Source: Golubevia sp. BC0850
Taxonomy: Eukaryota > Basidiomycota > Exobasidiomycetes > Golubeviales > Golubeviaceae
DNA length: 64,000 bases
Reading direction: 5' to 3'
NCBI GenBank assembly: GCA_012976225.1
Contig: JAAVVG010000018.1
Coordinates: 372,001-436,000 of the forward strand
Shown piece by piece: positions 23,555-34,891 of this stretch. Position numbers and translations under genes: made by a program. Positions within the stretch are counted from its first letter, which is position 1; the number at the start of each line of letters is the position of its first letter. Below the pieces are notes generated by a model. The model was not told the DNA's origin. It ran no database searches and worked only from the letters and a program-made list of their open reading frames with translations.

Positions 23555-25844
23555 TCAACTTATGGGCCAACGTTTCATTCCACTATCAAGCCAAATCCTA
23601 TGAGAAATATCTCCAGTCACACCTTTGTCCTTCCACTCTTGCTCGGTAAGATTTCTTCCACCCTCGGGGACTACGCCATTTCTAGGAGTCGGCACTACTC
23701 CCTTAAGACCCCAAGAATCTTGATTTAAGGTTTTCGAGTAAGATATGAGAGCCGAACGAAGGTAACATATAGTAGCTGAAGGGGTTAAATAGCCTGGTTG
23801 TTAGAGTGGCAAAGAAGTTTAGTCGGTAGGCATCTCTTCCTAGACGGATCTGTATCGACTGTTTTGATACTCACGATCTCTCAAAGTTCTAACAGCATTA
23901 TCAGCAATTCTCTCAGCCCCATTTCCGTCTAACCATTGCCATTCACCTTTCCACTTCCCATCTCTCTCTAGACCTTCTTTCCAAAGCTTCTTTTCCTTGG
24001 CTTTTTGAAAGCTTTCAATTCCAAACGTCTCGTTCCTTCTAGTATCAGAGACCCAAAGTTCAGCCATCGTTTCTTCTAATCTTTTGAAGAGAGGACCTTT
24101 CAATTCAACGAAGTTTTGAGAACTTGAAGAAGCATTCGAGTTTAAGGCTGCATGGAAGTGTTGAGTGTATTCCATAGGATGAGACACGACGACCGAATGG
24201 CAGGAGAGAATGTATTTGGAACGACTGCAGAGGAAGATGGGTCGAGGTCAGCTGGCTTTGAGCGACTGGGGAAGAGAATATACAAGTACGAGAGAACAAC
24301 CTACCCTGAATAGCTGGCACCTTCGGTAGCGACCAAATACTTGTAAGCACAATGATCTTGTATGGATTTCTAGAAGTTCATAGAAGAAGACAGAGCGAAA
24401 CGGTGTGAGTTGGCTGAACTGCTCTCACCATCTGGGATTCTGAATTTTAAAGACTCACCAAATCTTTGAAGTCACCCTTTTCATGGAAGAATGTTGTTTC
24501 CCCAATGTCACTCCAACTTTCAACCCCTTTCTTCTTCATTCTATCCAGTAAATCTTCCCGAGGTTTGTATTTTCCAGCAAAGCCTCTCCACATTACCCTT
24601 TCATCCTTATTTTCCCAACTCGTCTTACTTTCCACTTCTTCAACAAGTCTTCTAAACTCTTCAAAAGACGGAACACCGGCTTCATGCCAAGACTCAAATC
24701 CAAAGTCGGCCTGAAAATGAAGAATAACCACAGGTCAGAGAATGAGAACGCTTTGGATTTGAGGGAAATCAAACGTACCATCAGCCAATACCCTTTCCCA
24801 CTATCTGAAACTCTCTCATTCAATGTCCAGCCTACTCCTCTCTTCCCATAGAGAGATTCAAATTTTGCAAAGTCCAAAAATCCACCAGAAAAAGCATTTC
24901 TTCTTCTGTCGGCTGAAACGAAGACTAGATCCAGGGGCTTGAGCTCCGAAAGGTATGATCGTGGCGCTGTTTCTAAAGCAGTCTGGATGAGTGAGAGAAT
25001 TGAATAGATTCTGGATTGGAGACCTGGGTGCAGAGACCGGATCTGTTTGAATTCGAGAAAGGTGGGAGTGAGCACAGGAGAGTGAAAATTTGTCTACTAC
25101 ATGCTCGAAAGGAAAGAATGACAGAATGTTTCCAAAAGCAAAGTGCTCAAATTCAAATCATCAAATGTTGATCAGATTTTCAGATTGCTAAGCTCTAGCT
25201 TGATCTGTCGAGCAAAGATGCCGAAGTTGGAAAGGGAACGTGCGAAACTCACATACAGCTTTCCATCTCGAATGATAATCTGCAAGTGTCAAAAGGGAGG
25301 CACAAAGACAGATAAGTGAGCAGGAGAGTAGAAAATGGACAAGTCAAGGTGAAATTGGAAGTGAACTCGCCCTCGTACTGCCCCAAAAATGTTTGTCGTG
25401 ATTATTTGCTTCAAGTTCCGCTCTATCTAAATCCATCTTGTTGATTCCACCTCGCTTTGACCAAATGTTGCTGTTTAGCTCCAGTTGATGGAAGAAAGCT
25501 GGGAACTCAATCCTGCACTGTTCTTCGCTCAGTGATTTGTCTAATTGCGCTTCTTTCGATAAAGGTGGCGGGAGCTCACCTTCGAACGAAGCAGGAGTTT
25601 TTGTTGAGGCCAAGCTTTCATCTATTGGTGTAGCTGGGAAGAAGAGACTGTAGAGAGTGAGTAGAATTATGACGGAAACCGAAACGATTAGAAGTTGCCT
25701 TCGAGTTGGAAGAGCGAATTTGAATTTGCGGAAAGCCGGCCTTCTTGGATTTGAAGAGGGCAGTGGGAATGATCCTTCGCCTGGAGGGTCCTCGTCTGAA
25801 GGATTCGGAAGAAGCTCATACTCTTCCCTGTTAAGTTTGAACAT
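23555..25844 (-). CDS. GT90-family (CAP10-type) glycosyltransferase, type II membrane protein (556 aa)
   Basis: Seven exons in transcript order: 25844-25371, 25279-25253 (27 nt), 25042-24779, 24710-24459, 24369-24305, 24224-23875 and 23793-23555 (1,671 nt, in frame). A single N-terminal anchor (LLIVSVSVIILLTLYSLFF, about residues 50-68) follows a short cytosolic tail, as in Golgi transferases. The catalytic region shows the CAP10 hallmarks: LVFVSADRRRNAF, YWLM|ADFGFESWHEAG, then HCAYKYLVATEGASYSGRSK and YILSCHSVVVSHPMEYTQ. GT90 enzymes include Cryptococcus beta-1,2-xylosyltransferases and protein O-glucosyltransferases, so the donor and acceptor cannot be fixed from sequence alone. Intron 1 appears to use a GC donor (AGG|GCGAGT at 25370). 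No GT donor nearby keeps the frame into the I-I-I-R-D-G-K-L-Y exon. Confidence 0.9.
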
Positions 25845-26090
25845 GATGAGTAGGAATGAAGAAGAAGTGATTGAGAATTGAAATCAGTAGAAACCCAAAG
25901 GAGAACCGTGCGGTCCCTTCCCTAGCTTGCCGCACGCCACGTACCACTACGTTCCCTTCGTCCTGCTTGATCAATCGATTAAAAGTGAAACCCTAAAAAA
26001 AACTCAAAAGGTGGGGATAAGGTGTAAAATGTTGATCGAGATGAGGCAAAATAGCTATTTAGTGGGAACCGGAAAAGGCAACAAAAGAGT
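25845..26090. other. GT90 promoter / spacer to tRNA
   Basis: About 250 bases between the GT90 start and the 3' end of the tRNA gene. It has A-rich runs near 25990-26005 but no clear element. Confidence 0.4.
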
Positions 26091-26196
26091 TGACCTACGC
26101 AGGGCTCGAACCTGCAATCTCTCGATGTAATGAGGGTACATTCAGAAGAATGTTACTGACTCGTAGTCGAACGCCTTGCCATTGGGCCAGCAGGCC
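26091..26196 (-). tRNA. tRNA-Arg (anticodon ACG) with a 34-nt intron
   Basis: Read on the minus strand, a 7-bp acceptor stem forms between GGCCTGC (26196-26190) and GTAGGTC (26098-26092), with discriminator A at 26091. The D-stem is GCC/GGC. The anticodon stem TTCGA pairs with TCGAG, and the loop C-T-A-C-G-A-A gives anticodon ACG. The T-arm is GCAGG-TTCGAGC-CCTGC. An intron at 26127-26160 interrupts the loop one base 3' of the anticodon, the canonical position for nuclear tRNA introns. The mature tRNA is 72 nt before CCA. The long plus-strand frame starting at 26090 reads antisense through this tRNA and should not be taken as protein at that end. Confidence 0.93.
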
Positions 26197-29100
26197 ACAT
26201 GTAAGAGCGCAAAGGGTTAGAGGATACACCACATCGAACAAAAAATCAGATGACACTGCAAACCTCCCCGTCGAACCTCTACTATGCAGTTCAACGACCA
26301 AATGCATCGAAGCCAAAATCTCAGGTTTCTACTCAATGGGAAAATCTGATGACAAGAACAAAGAAGAACTCTGCAAGTACCTTAATCAAGCCCTGGAAAA
26401 GAACTTAGAAAAAGGAAAGATTGTAGAAATACTCAGATACTCTCAAGATCCAATGACTAATGATACCCAAGTACTTCTATTGCTGACTAAGGCCCCTCAA
26501 GGATCCTTCTGCTATCCTTCCAAGTCCTTCGAAAGAAGTACCTCCAATGACAAGACTGAATTCCTTCCAACTGTCAAAGTCAATTTCCTCACTAAACCCA
26601 AGATGCACTGCTTCTACTGCGACAGCAGCGAACACAACCACTATGACTGCAAGACTGCCCCTAAATGCGATCACTGCTCAGAAATCACTCACCCTCGCTG
26701 GAGATGTCCTAAAGTCAATGAAGCATGTCGTTCGAATGGTCAAGATGAAGATGGATTTCAGGTTGCAGGTGGTAGCAAGAGTCGTAAGCGTAATGAAAAT
26801 GGAGAACGAAAGGATGCTGGAAAGGAACGTGGGGTAGCGGGTAGAGAAGGAGGCAGCGGAGGAGGACCGGTTCCTGGAGCCGTTCAAGGTAGAACCACCA
26901 ACCAATTCAACATCAATTCGAACTCGGACTTCCCTGATTTAGCCAGAGCCACAACTTCTGCTCCAGTTCAACAACAACAATCTCAAATCCAAGCTGGTCA
27001 CTCTGCAGCTCAACCTCAAATTCAATCTCAAATTCCAGCTCAAGCTCAAGCTCCAACTCCAAGAGGTAATGCTTCGGCCTCATCAAACCTCAACTCTCAA
27101 CTAAGCTCAGCTCAAGTGAATCCTTTTTCAAATCAAGCCCAAGATGTAGTTTCCAAGAGCCGTTCAGATGATGAAGATGAGAACATGGCTCAAGAGGAGG
27201 CTGAAACCAACAGTCAATTGTAGATCTCTCTACACTATCAATCTTCTTATTTGTTCATCTTAAGTTTATGAATAATAGTAACAATTATAGTAATCAAGAG
27301 ACAACAAAGTTACACATCTGGAATGCCAATGTACAATCCATTAAAACACAAGACAAAGGACTCAAACTTTTCCAAAATCTACACTCTTTACCCCACTCAA
27401 TTTTCTATCTATCTGAGGTTAGATTTGAAACTCAAACTGAAGCAGTAGAATGGTCGGAGCTGGCCTCGATTTATAATCTCTCTTCAATCTTCCAAGCCAA
27501 AAACAATACTGCTGTTCCGTGGCGGCTGGACCGTCTGGATCAACAATCAGTTCAAGTTCAATCTTCATGGATATTTCAGCAACCATTTCCTTCAGTCGAC
27601 CAATCAAATTAAAACTGGCCAGAAAGAACAAGTGCTGTCGAAATCCACCTACCTTCAACTGATGGAGATAGAACAATCCTCAATTTAATTAACATTTATG
27701 CACCAGTGCTAGGATCTAGTCGAAATCTTTCCTTTCAGCATCATCAAGAAAGAATGGATCAACTCATCTGGTCAGAAGGAATAGCTGATGGAGAAACCTC
27801 AAATCCAGAACCAGAACATGGTAGAGCGAATGTGGTCGTCAACCGAAACTTAACTCAATCCATTCCAATCGACTCTGAAGATCCCCAAGGATCTTCTGTC
27901 TCATGCATTCATTCTCTTCACCTTACAACTGGAGCCACTTCTGATGATCCTCAGAAAGGTGCTAACTGGAATCAAGTGCTCAGAGTCAACAGTAGTGGTG
28001 GAAGCTCCGATCCAAGCTCGAGATGCAAATGGAGTTCCTATTGTTGGTGAAGCAAACTCTTCAGCAAACCAAGAGAGAGCTAGACTCACAGCACCTCTTC
28101 CCACGCATCTATCCCATCTCAGAACAGCTGCCTTCTGTGGTGATCTCAACTTTGGACTCTCTGCTGAGGGAGATCTGAAAATATTGAAGACAGCGCTCAA
28201 TCTCTTCAATCTCGCTACTGACTCGAATCATAACCTCAACAAATGCTTCCTAGCTCCAGTAGGAAACAAGTACTGGATCAGGAGACATCAACGTCAAGAG
28301 AACAACCTCACTCTCGAAGGTTGGAGAATTGAGATGAAACCTTTCAGATATCTAGGAGTCATGACTGGACATGGAGCGGAGGTGGAGCGGAGGCTAAAAT
28401 GAATACTTACTGGAGAGAAAAGGAGAGAGAAGTCATCGCTAGGATGAGCCAGATAGTATTTTGGGGATTAGTTTCCTCCATGAGAGCTCACGTCATCAAC
28501 ACCTACTGCTTTCCAATGATTCTCTTCCTCCTCAGGTTCGTGCCTCCACCTCCAGGAACTTTTAAAAGGATTCAAGAAGCTGCAAAGAAAGCTATCTACA
28601 AAGGAATGAAATCTCATCCAGCCGCTGGTCAACTCACAACGCCGAGAAAGTTGGGAGGTCTGGGTCTCCAAGACCTCATTCCCAATCTAGCCAAGATGGT
28701 CTACCTCCTCGTGACAGTTCCAACAAGTAGAGTCCCTCTCTGGATTGTCTCTATGAGAACTCGCCTCCAACTCCTAGCACGCTCAATACCTCCATATCTT
28801 GAGCGACGTGAGTACCGCCTCCAAATGACCCATTCTAACCACCTCACTCTAGACCAAACCTCCCCTCAAAGACAATGGCCAGCTCTCTTTGGATTTCCAA
28901 TCTACGACGAAGGATGGAGAAAGGAATGGGATCATCAAGAAGTCTTCCTAGCCAGCGAATTCTCGGTTCTAGACATGGAGGCAGCTCTTCCTCCTGTAGG
29001 AGCTACGAGGAAGATCCATCTTTTCTAGCAAGTTTCAGAAACCTCGTTCAACTTCACCCTCTCATGCTCAACAGAAGCAATTGGTACGACAGCTTCGATA

Positions 29101-29790
29101 ACAAACCTTGGAGTAGCCCTCATTTCCACCTCAATTCTTTCGAGAATCTCTTCACAATTCTTGGAAAGAATGGTCGTACCAAAGGGGTGGAGGATCTACT
29201 GTTATCAAGGATGGGTAGGTTGATAGCAGTTGCTCGCTCTTCAATCCACGTTCCCAACTGGAGCTCTCACTTTTCCAAGACCGAGAAGGATTGGCAAAAG
29301 CACTCGGAATGTCTCTCCAGATTTCCAGCGATATTTGCCAAAGAGATCGATACTGTCTATCAAGTTTCGTATCGAGCCATTCATGCTGGACCTAGAGGAT
29401 GGAGTGGTCAAACGGAGGAACCCTTCTTCCATCAAGGGGAACTCTGTGTCTTCTGCAACGAGAAGGAAGAAACTTGGAAGCATCTCTGAGGGGAATGTCA
29501 AAGTCCAATTCAACTTTTCAGGAGGTTTCCAGACTGTTCAATTCCTCATTACTCCAACATCGTCTGCTTCAAGCTCAATAGTTCAAACTAATGGAAGACC
29601 TTCAAATTCCGACTTCTAGTTTTCTGGTTGCACTCAGTAGTCAGATGGGCAAGATCTAGAAGATGATCGAGATCAGAACCTCAATACCCACCAACCACTT
29701 CAGCCTTCAATCTCAGAGTCAGAGCTATCTTTAAGAACCTCCAGATTACGCGTCAACTTCTAGACAAAGGAACTTCAATCTAATGTTCCC
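26197..29790 (+). mobile_element. decayed non-LTR retrotransposon (LINE) with ORF1 and broken ORF2
   Basis: Plus-strand element directly beside the tRNA gene. ORF1 (26336-27223, about 295 aa) is listed separately. ORF2 begins near 27268 with an AP-endonuclease-like start (KLHIWNANVQSIK, FYLSEVRFETQT, then LNLINIYAPV in the next piece). It is interrupted by stops and shifts. Most of the reverse transcriptase palm is missing between about 27900 and 28090. What remains is a motif-C-like stretch where FADD is expected but FCGD-LNFGL is read (28131 onward). Then come the RT thumb (PFRYLGVMTG) and connection region (28399-29028), and a C-terminal zinc-binding block CVFCNEKEETWKHL (about 29445-29489). 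No RNase H domain is evident. The 3' end is uncertain: coding similarity stops near 29790, but an A-run at 30045-30054 could mark the tail. The copy is dead. Confidence 0.85.
26336..27223 (+). CDS. LINE ORF1: zinc-knuckle nucleic-acid-binding protein
   Basis: About 295 residues. Two CCHC knuckles stand in tandem: C-F-Y-C-x4-H-x4-C and C-D-H-C-x4-H-x4-C (about residues 85-125). They are followed by a basic Gly/Arg stretch and a long Gln/Pro/Ala low-complexity tail. This is the standard ORF1 layout of fungal Tad- or L1-like elements, where it packages element RNA. The frame is intact although ORF2 is broken. The Met at 26336 is the first after the tRNA, and the frame is open upstream as far as 26090. 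Confidence 0.75.
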   Translation: MGKSDDKNKEELCKYLNQALEKNLEKGKIVEILRYSQDPMTNDTQVLLLLTKAPQGSFCYPSKSFERSTSNDKTEFLPTVKVNFLTKPKMHCFYCDSSEHNHYDCKTAPKCDHCSEITHPRWRCPKVNEACRSNGQDEDGFQVAGGSKSRKRNENGERKDAGKERGVAGREGGSGGGPVPGAVQGRTTNQFNINSNSDFPDLARATTSAPVQQQQSQIQAGHSAAQPQIQSQIPAQAQAPTPRGNASASSNLNSQLSSAQVNPFSNQAQDVVSKSRSDDEDENMAQEEAETNSQL

Positions 29791-31372
29791 TTCCATTCCT
29801 CTTTCATTTTTCGAGCACCTAGAAGGAATTTCCTCGCCCCTTCTTTCTTCTAGGTAGATCATACCCTTCAACGGAGTACTGATCGTTTTCACTGGGCTTT
29901 GGTTCTAGTGGGGAGGGGTCCAGCAGGTTCGTGGCTGCTGGATCAGATGTATCAATTGCATCGGAGTCCCACACTTGCTTCACTTTGTTCTTCGGATCAG
30001 GTGTCGCGTGCGTAAAAAGCATTCCATCATCCCAAGCTCAATTTAAAAAAAAAATCAAAAAATGATAATCCGAAAACAATCATTGAAAACCGCGTTTCAC
30101 CCTCAGAAAGTCACTAAAAAGTCGCGATTCTGACGCTTTTATAATTCTAATCTCTTCTTTCAAACTTCCAACTCTCCTTTTTAAATAAAACTCCAAAGTT
30201 GAACTTTCCAAAATGAAAACCTCAAACCTCAATTCATTTTTGTCAACCTTTAGCATTGTGAAGTGTAACTTTTAGCTTTGTATTCCAGGCTGCCAGCATG
30301 ATTCAGATCTACAAGATCAACTCCTTCGGTAAATAGCAGCACTTTTGATATCTGGAGGTGGTTGAGCTACTATAGGAGGAGACTGGTCAGTGAAGACCTC
30401 AAAGGAATCAAGAGATGAAAAAACATGATTCAAGCTTCTTCCTCTGAAATCAGTTGGCATTTAGTCAGGTTCTCTCTGCAGAACCTCCTTTCAAGAATTA
30501 GATGAACCATCAGACTCAGAACTCTTCATTCTTGAAATGTCAACGTCAAATAAATTGTTTAGAGAGAGAAGTCAGAAGGAAGGTCGACGAGCAAAGATTG
30601 ACGTAACTTCAGCACGGCGAAATCTTTATGTCGAGCTTCTTCAGGAACTTCAAGTCCAGGACAGACCTTTAGATTGTTCACTTCAACAGCAAGTTCCAAC
30701 TCTTTTCTTACATTGGAATTCACGCTGCCATCATCTACCTTCATGCTCTATAACCCCTCCAACCTTGTCAGGCATTCAAATCCTAAAGACTTCTATCATC
30801 CCGAGTACTTTCACACAGCTAGTCATTAAACTTCAAAGTCAAATCTAACCACACTGCCGCATGAAGTGCAAGATCTAATTCCATTTTTTCCTTGGAAACG
30901 GTTGCATGCATTCAGATTTTGGAACCTCTAATTTTGAATTCGAGTTTTTCTTCCAGAAAACAAGTGGGAAGCTAGATCTCGGTGGGCTTTACTGATTTTG
31001 GGATCGGAGGAGAAGGGAGAAAGCTCGCAAGGAGCTGGAAGGGTGGGAGAGGGGCAAGAGAAAGCAGGGAGAGAGCGAGAGCGAAGACTTATCAAAGTTT
31101 GGGATCGAGATGAATGAAGGTAGAAAGGAGTAGAGATCCTCCAATGATCGTTTTGTAAAGGCACAAGTCGGATTCACCAAAGTCAGAACTGGAGCTCGTT
31201 TTCATTTCTCGTTCTCTTCTACTTATTCTTTCGGGTCTCTTCTTCCACCATACCTTACACTCGAACCAAGTCTAACCATCCGTCTCTGTCGTTTTGAATA
31301 TCGGAAAGGATTCGGTAAAGTTTGTCACTCTCTCCTTTGAAAGCTCTCTGACTTTAACTAATTACAACGAAA
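29791..31372. other. intergenic, includes AT-rich stretch and A-run
   Basis: About 1.6 kb. The part up to 30054 may be LINE 3' UTR ending in an A-run. From 30050 to 30260 the sequence is AT-rich. Two short ORFs (minus 29819-30022 and plus 30537-30848) have no support. A purine-rich tract on the plus strand runs through about 31005-31090. Confidence 0.5.
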
Positions 31373-32857
31373 TCAACTTCCATTACCATTCTGAGCGGAG
31401 TCTGTACTGAAAGTAGAACTCCAAGGATGATAGTCCTCCTTTTCAAAGATGGCTTGGATTTGACGACGACGTATTCCTTGATTCCCTCCGTCAAAAATAG
31501 GAAGAGCCATTGCGTCTTCCATCAATTGAACGAAAGGTTGAGAGCTGGAGTAAGAAGAGCTGTCAAAGTAAGGTTGAAGTTGAGTTAGAGAAGATGAAGA
31601 TGCAGAGAGATCTGTAAGGGAATTCAGGTGGAAAATTAGAACTTACATTCCAACGACTCTCATACATTCAGGGATGACCTTCAGAGCGGTTTCTGATCCA
31701 TAAATCTTAGCTTCGTAAGCTAGCTCATCAGCGTTGACCAAACCTTCATCTATAGCTTTGGCAGCTTTCCAAGTTAGCAATCTTGCAGTTTCAATTTGAA
31801 TCTTAACTCCAATCAACAAATCTGCTACTGACTGTCTTTCGATGATTTTACGACATCCTCCCATATCTTTTTCTTTGGCCCACTTCAAAGAGAAATCGAA
31901 GGCTGATCTCATGATTCCAACACTCATAGCTCCAACCATTACTGCGGTTGACGTAAAGCTCATCTCAATCAACTTCTTAGCTTCATCTCCAGTAGCCAAG
32001 ACAAATTTTTCTGGAATCTTTACTCTTTCGAACTTGATGTGAGAGCCTGAATTAGTAGTGAAACCTGGGGTGATTATGTGTTTTACGATCGAAAATGACC
32101 CTTCTGGATTGGAATCTAAAACTTCACGAGTTAAAAGAATAATCATAAACTCATTAGTTTCCAACTCCTTGCAAGTTAAGGTTTGAAGATCTGCACCTTT
32201 CTCATCCCAACCTGCTGAATTACCTGCCCAAATCTTCTCTCCACTTAGAATCAAATCTGCAGAAGTAGAGTCTCTCTCTAGAAAAGTTTGTAAACCTTTG
32301 CCGCCTCTTTCGAAATGATTTGCAGATCCAGTTGGTTCGGATGAAACCAAAGAAGCTAATGGTGAACCTTTGCAGCTTAGGAAAGGATCGATAATTTGCC
32401 GAATCAAGTCTTTTTTGGACCTGGTTTGACAAAAGAAAAGTGGCATTAATCCTAAAGAGTCAGTCATTAGGTTGAGTGAAAAAGAGGGTTCGACTGAAAA
32501 CATCTCTTCGGTTCTGAGACAACTTTGAAAGAGAGTTGAAGAGTCTCCTCCTAGCGCTTTTGGAATCATGGCTTTGATGACACCCAGCTGTACTGCTGCT
32601 GTGAAAAGTGGACGAATAGATTTGAATCGAGAAATTCCATCATTTGCGACTGAAATGTAAGAAGGTTTGGCTTTGGAGAGAAGTTTGATGGCAAAAGCCA
32701 TGGCTTGAGATCTGGCTTCGGATTCTGAAGGAGTAAGACTGAGGTTTACCATTGTTGATGAGTTTTGGAAGGGAGAAAGAGGGGATGATGAAGAAGAAGA
32801 AGAAGAAGAAGAAAAAGCAAAGCCTTTTAAAGAAGAATCGGCTACACGCTCGCGCAT
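31373..32857 (-). CDS. acyl-CoA dehydrogenase-like flavoprotein (up to 465 aa)
   Basis: Two exons: 32857-31647 and 31559-31373, joined in frame at V-V-G-I|S-S-Y across a GTAAGT intron. Recognisable ACAD-fold segments are IKAMIPKALGG (N-terminal helical domain), LASLVSSEPTGSANHF and LILSGEKIWAGNSAGWDEKGA (beta domain, FAD/substrate contacts). The C-terminal helical domain follows with RQSVADLLIGVKIQIETARL, KIYGSETALKVIPECMRVVG and FDGGNQGIRRRQIQ. Related fungal proteins are annotated as acyl-CoA dehydrogenases or nitroalkane-oxidase-like oxidases, and the substrate cannot be read from the sequence. The N-terminus has a Ser10 run encoded by a GAA/TTC microsatellite. A second Met (M-V-N-L-S-L-T-P) 36 codons in is an equally good start. 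Confidence 0.88.
32787..32815. repeat. GAA/TTC microsatellite inside coding sequence
   Basis: About nine GAA triplets on the plus strand, read as consecutive Ser codons on the minus strand near the N-terminus of the ACAD-like gene. Confidence 0.85.
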
Positions 32858-34479
32858 TTTACATTATGCGACTCAAGCGAGGATGAATATGCGTCACTTC
32901 TATGCTCCCACATCCGATCTAGCTCTCAAAAGTAAGCTTGGAAAGTTTCATGAGTTAAGCTTCGGCAGGAGATCTTCTTGAACACCAGAATAGCTTCTTC
33001 TTTACCCCTAGGCTCCTCTCTGATTTCATCCTCTTTTAAACTTCTCCAGTTCTCTCTAGTCCTTGTACAGAGAGTATTTTTATAGTAGATTCATTGCCTG
33101 ATTGTTAAGCTTGAGGATGTTCTCTTTCCAAAAATCCAAATCAACAAGTTGATTCTCCATCCTTTCGTAGTTCAAGTGGTTCATGCTAGCACTATTTTCA
33201 GAGAAGCCAGACCTAGAAGATTCCTCAAAGCTAACGAATTTACCCCGGTAGATCAGAAAAAAAGAATCAAAGATGTCTCAGAAAGCAATAGCATCCATCA
33301 ACTTAGTTTTTAGCGAGAGAAGAAAAGAGTAGTTCAGAACCTAACCCATCAAATTCAAGTTCAAATACAAACCCATTGAGTTCAATTCAAATGTTCCAGT
33401 TTCAAGTCTCGTTTATTTTTCACCCCCTTCTTTTGTGTTCCCCACCGCATCCCTTTTATTTTCAATGTTCCCCCGTTGAACTCCTTCTTTAGAACCTAAA
33501 TTCTCCTTCTGTTTTCCCCATTCCACTCTTATTCCAACTCCAATTATTTCTCAAATTCCCAACCCGTTGAACTCTCCTTTTCAGCTGAAACTTCTACCTC
33601 GAAGGTCTCAGATCGAGACTTCCTTCCTTTATTTCCTCCCTTGGCGATCGAGAAAGGTCCGCCTAGTTCTTGTTTGAGGAGCTGAAGCGCTGGGAGGTAG
33701 AAGTGTCGATTGGGGCCAGTCAAAAGCAGTGATCCTAATGAGCACTTCAGGGCTTTACTCAGTTGTTGCTCTCAAAGCTCGAAGCACGATGGAAGGGATT
33801 CCGTCTAGAGAAGGATTTCCTGGCTTAACGGGGGTGAAATTCGCCATGCGACGTAGAAGAGTTGTTTGAACTCCGTTCTTGTAGCTGATTGGCGACAGAC
33901 CTGGAAGAGGCGACTGCGTCAGCCAGGCTTCGTTTGACCACAGAACAAAGATGGCTCTGACGCGGGAGAGCGACTTTTCGAGGAAAGCCAAATCCATCAA
34001 GAGAAAACCTCTCTTCCGGTGGCTGAACTTTGACGACCTCGACTGCTGACTTCTCCCAAGAGCCTGCGAAAATTGAAGGAAGCGAGATCGAGAGCTAATC
34101 AGTCTAGCACCATTCAAACAATTTCAATAGATTTCGTCAGCAATCGGTTCACCATCCATCCTCAATTTTGCTTCCAACAGCTCCCTTGCATCACCAAAAC
34201 CAGGTCCGACCAAGCTAGTATTTTGTCCTCCTCTGTTACTGGTTCTTGCTGGACGGTGAATAGCTCTGACCAAAGCTTCGACTAAGTCTTCATTAAACAT
34301 TTCATTCTTCTCTTGAGTAGCTTGACGAGTTCTCTGAGTGCTGCGAGAGCTGCACAGCTCTTGAACTGAATTGGACCAAGCTGTCCAATCGATTGACTTC
34401 TCCCTTCGAGAGAGAATTGAAAGCGACTAAAGCGGGATTTCCACATGTGATCGCACCCATTGACTGATCTTCAGAGAGG
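32858..34479. other. intergenic, nothing certain
   Basis: About 1.6 kb upstream of the ACAD-like gene. It is T- and C-rich between about 33400 and 33600. A 120-codon minus-strand frame at 33755-34117 lacks motifs and I do not call it. The region may hold decayed sequence, but nothing can be named. Confidence 0.4.
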
Positions 34480-34891
34480 CTAGAAGTTCTGACGCTTGTT
34501 GGAGGAAGACGAGGAGCTAGGAGTCGAGAGAGCTGGAGAAGGATCTGCAGTCTTGCGCTTCCTTGGAGTGCGAGGAGAGGCCTCGACATCTATGGCATAT
34601 GGAGGAAAAAGAAGAGTCGATAGAGTATAAGGGGTTGTGGTACGCCAACCAGTCCCTCGCGCCTCTTCTCCTCCAAGCAGCCCCAATTCCCATTCGAATC
34701 TCATCTTTGAGGATATTAAGATCACTTGAAGTTCGTACTTTAGAGACAGAGTGTAAGATACTCACGAGCATGCTCCTTCTCGCCTTCTTGACCAAGCCTT
34801 TGTTGCTCCGATTCCAACGCCTCCTTCCTTCTCCATCAAGAACAACCATGCTCTTTCTATAAGGTCCACGGCTGAACCTTATTTTCACCAT
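34480..34891 (-). CDS. possible small two-exon gene (116 aa), unknown
   Basis: Exons 34891-34766 and 34704-34480 join in frame across a 61-nt intron with GTGAGT and TCAAAG ends. The product would begin M-V-K-I-R-F-S-R-G-P-Y-R-K-S. It has a basic stretch (GRRRWNRSNKGLVKKARR) and a middle W-E-L-G-L-L-G-G segment. It ends in a proline/serine tail with a nuclear-localisation-like PRTPRKRKT. It might be the remnant or C-terminal part of a larger nuclear protein. No family is recognised, and the call rests on splice signals and composition only. Confidence 0.3.

Noticed and set aside
26090-26335. Protein frame extending the LINE ORF1 upstream
   Set aside because: The first part is the antisense of a well-formed tRNA-Arg gene. 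The likely start is the Met at 26336.
29819-30022. 67-codon minus-strand frame with acidic/proline content
   Set aside because: It lies in what may be LINE 3' UTR before an A-run. No splice partner or family is seen.
30537-30848. 103-codon plus-strand frame
   Set aside because: AT-rich intergenic setting with no motif and no splice partners.
33755-34117. 120-codon minus-strand frame
   Set aside because: No recognisable domain or splice partner. I considered an F-box relic but could not support it.
34766-34891. MADS-box-like N-terminus
   Set aside because: A short G-L-V-K-K-A stretch resembles the MADS motif, but the surrounding conserved residues are absent.
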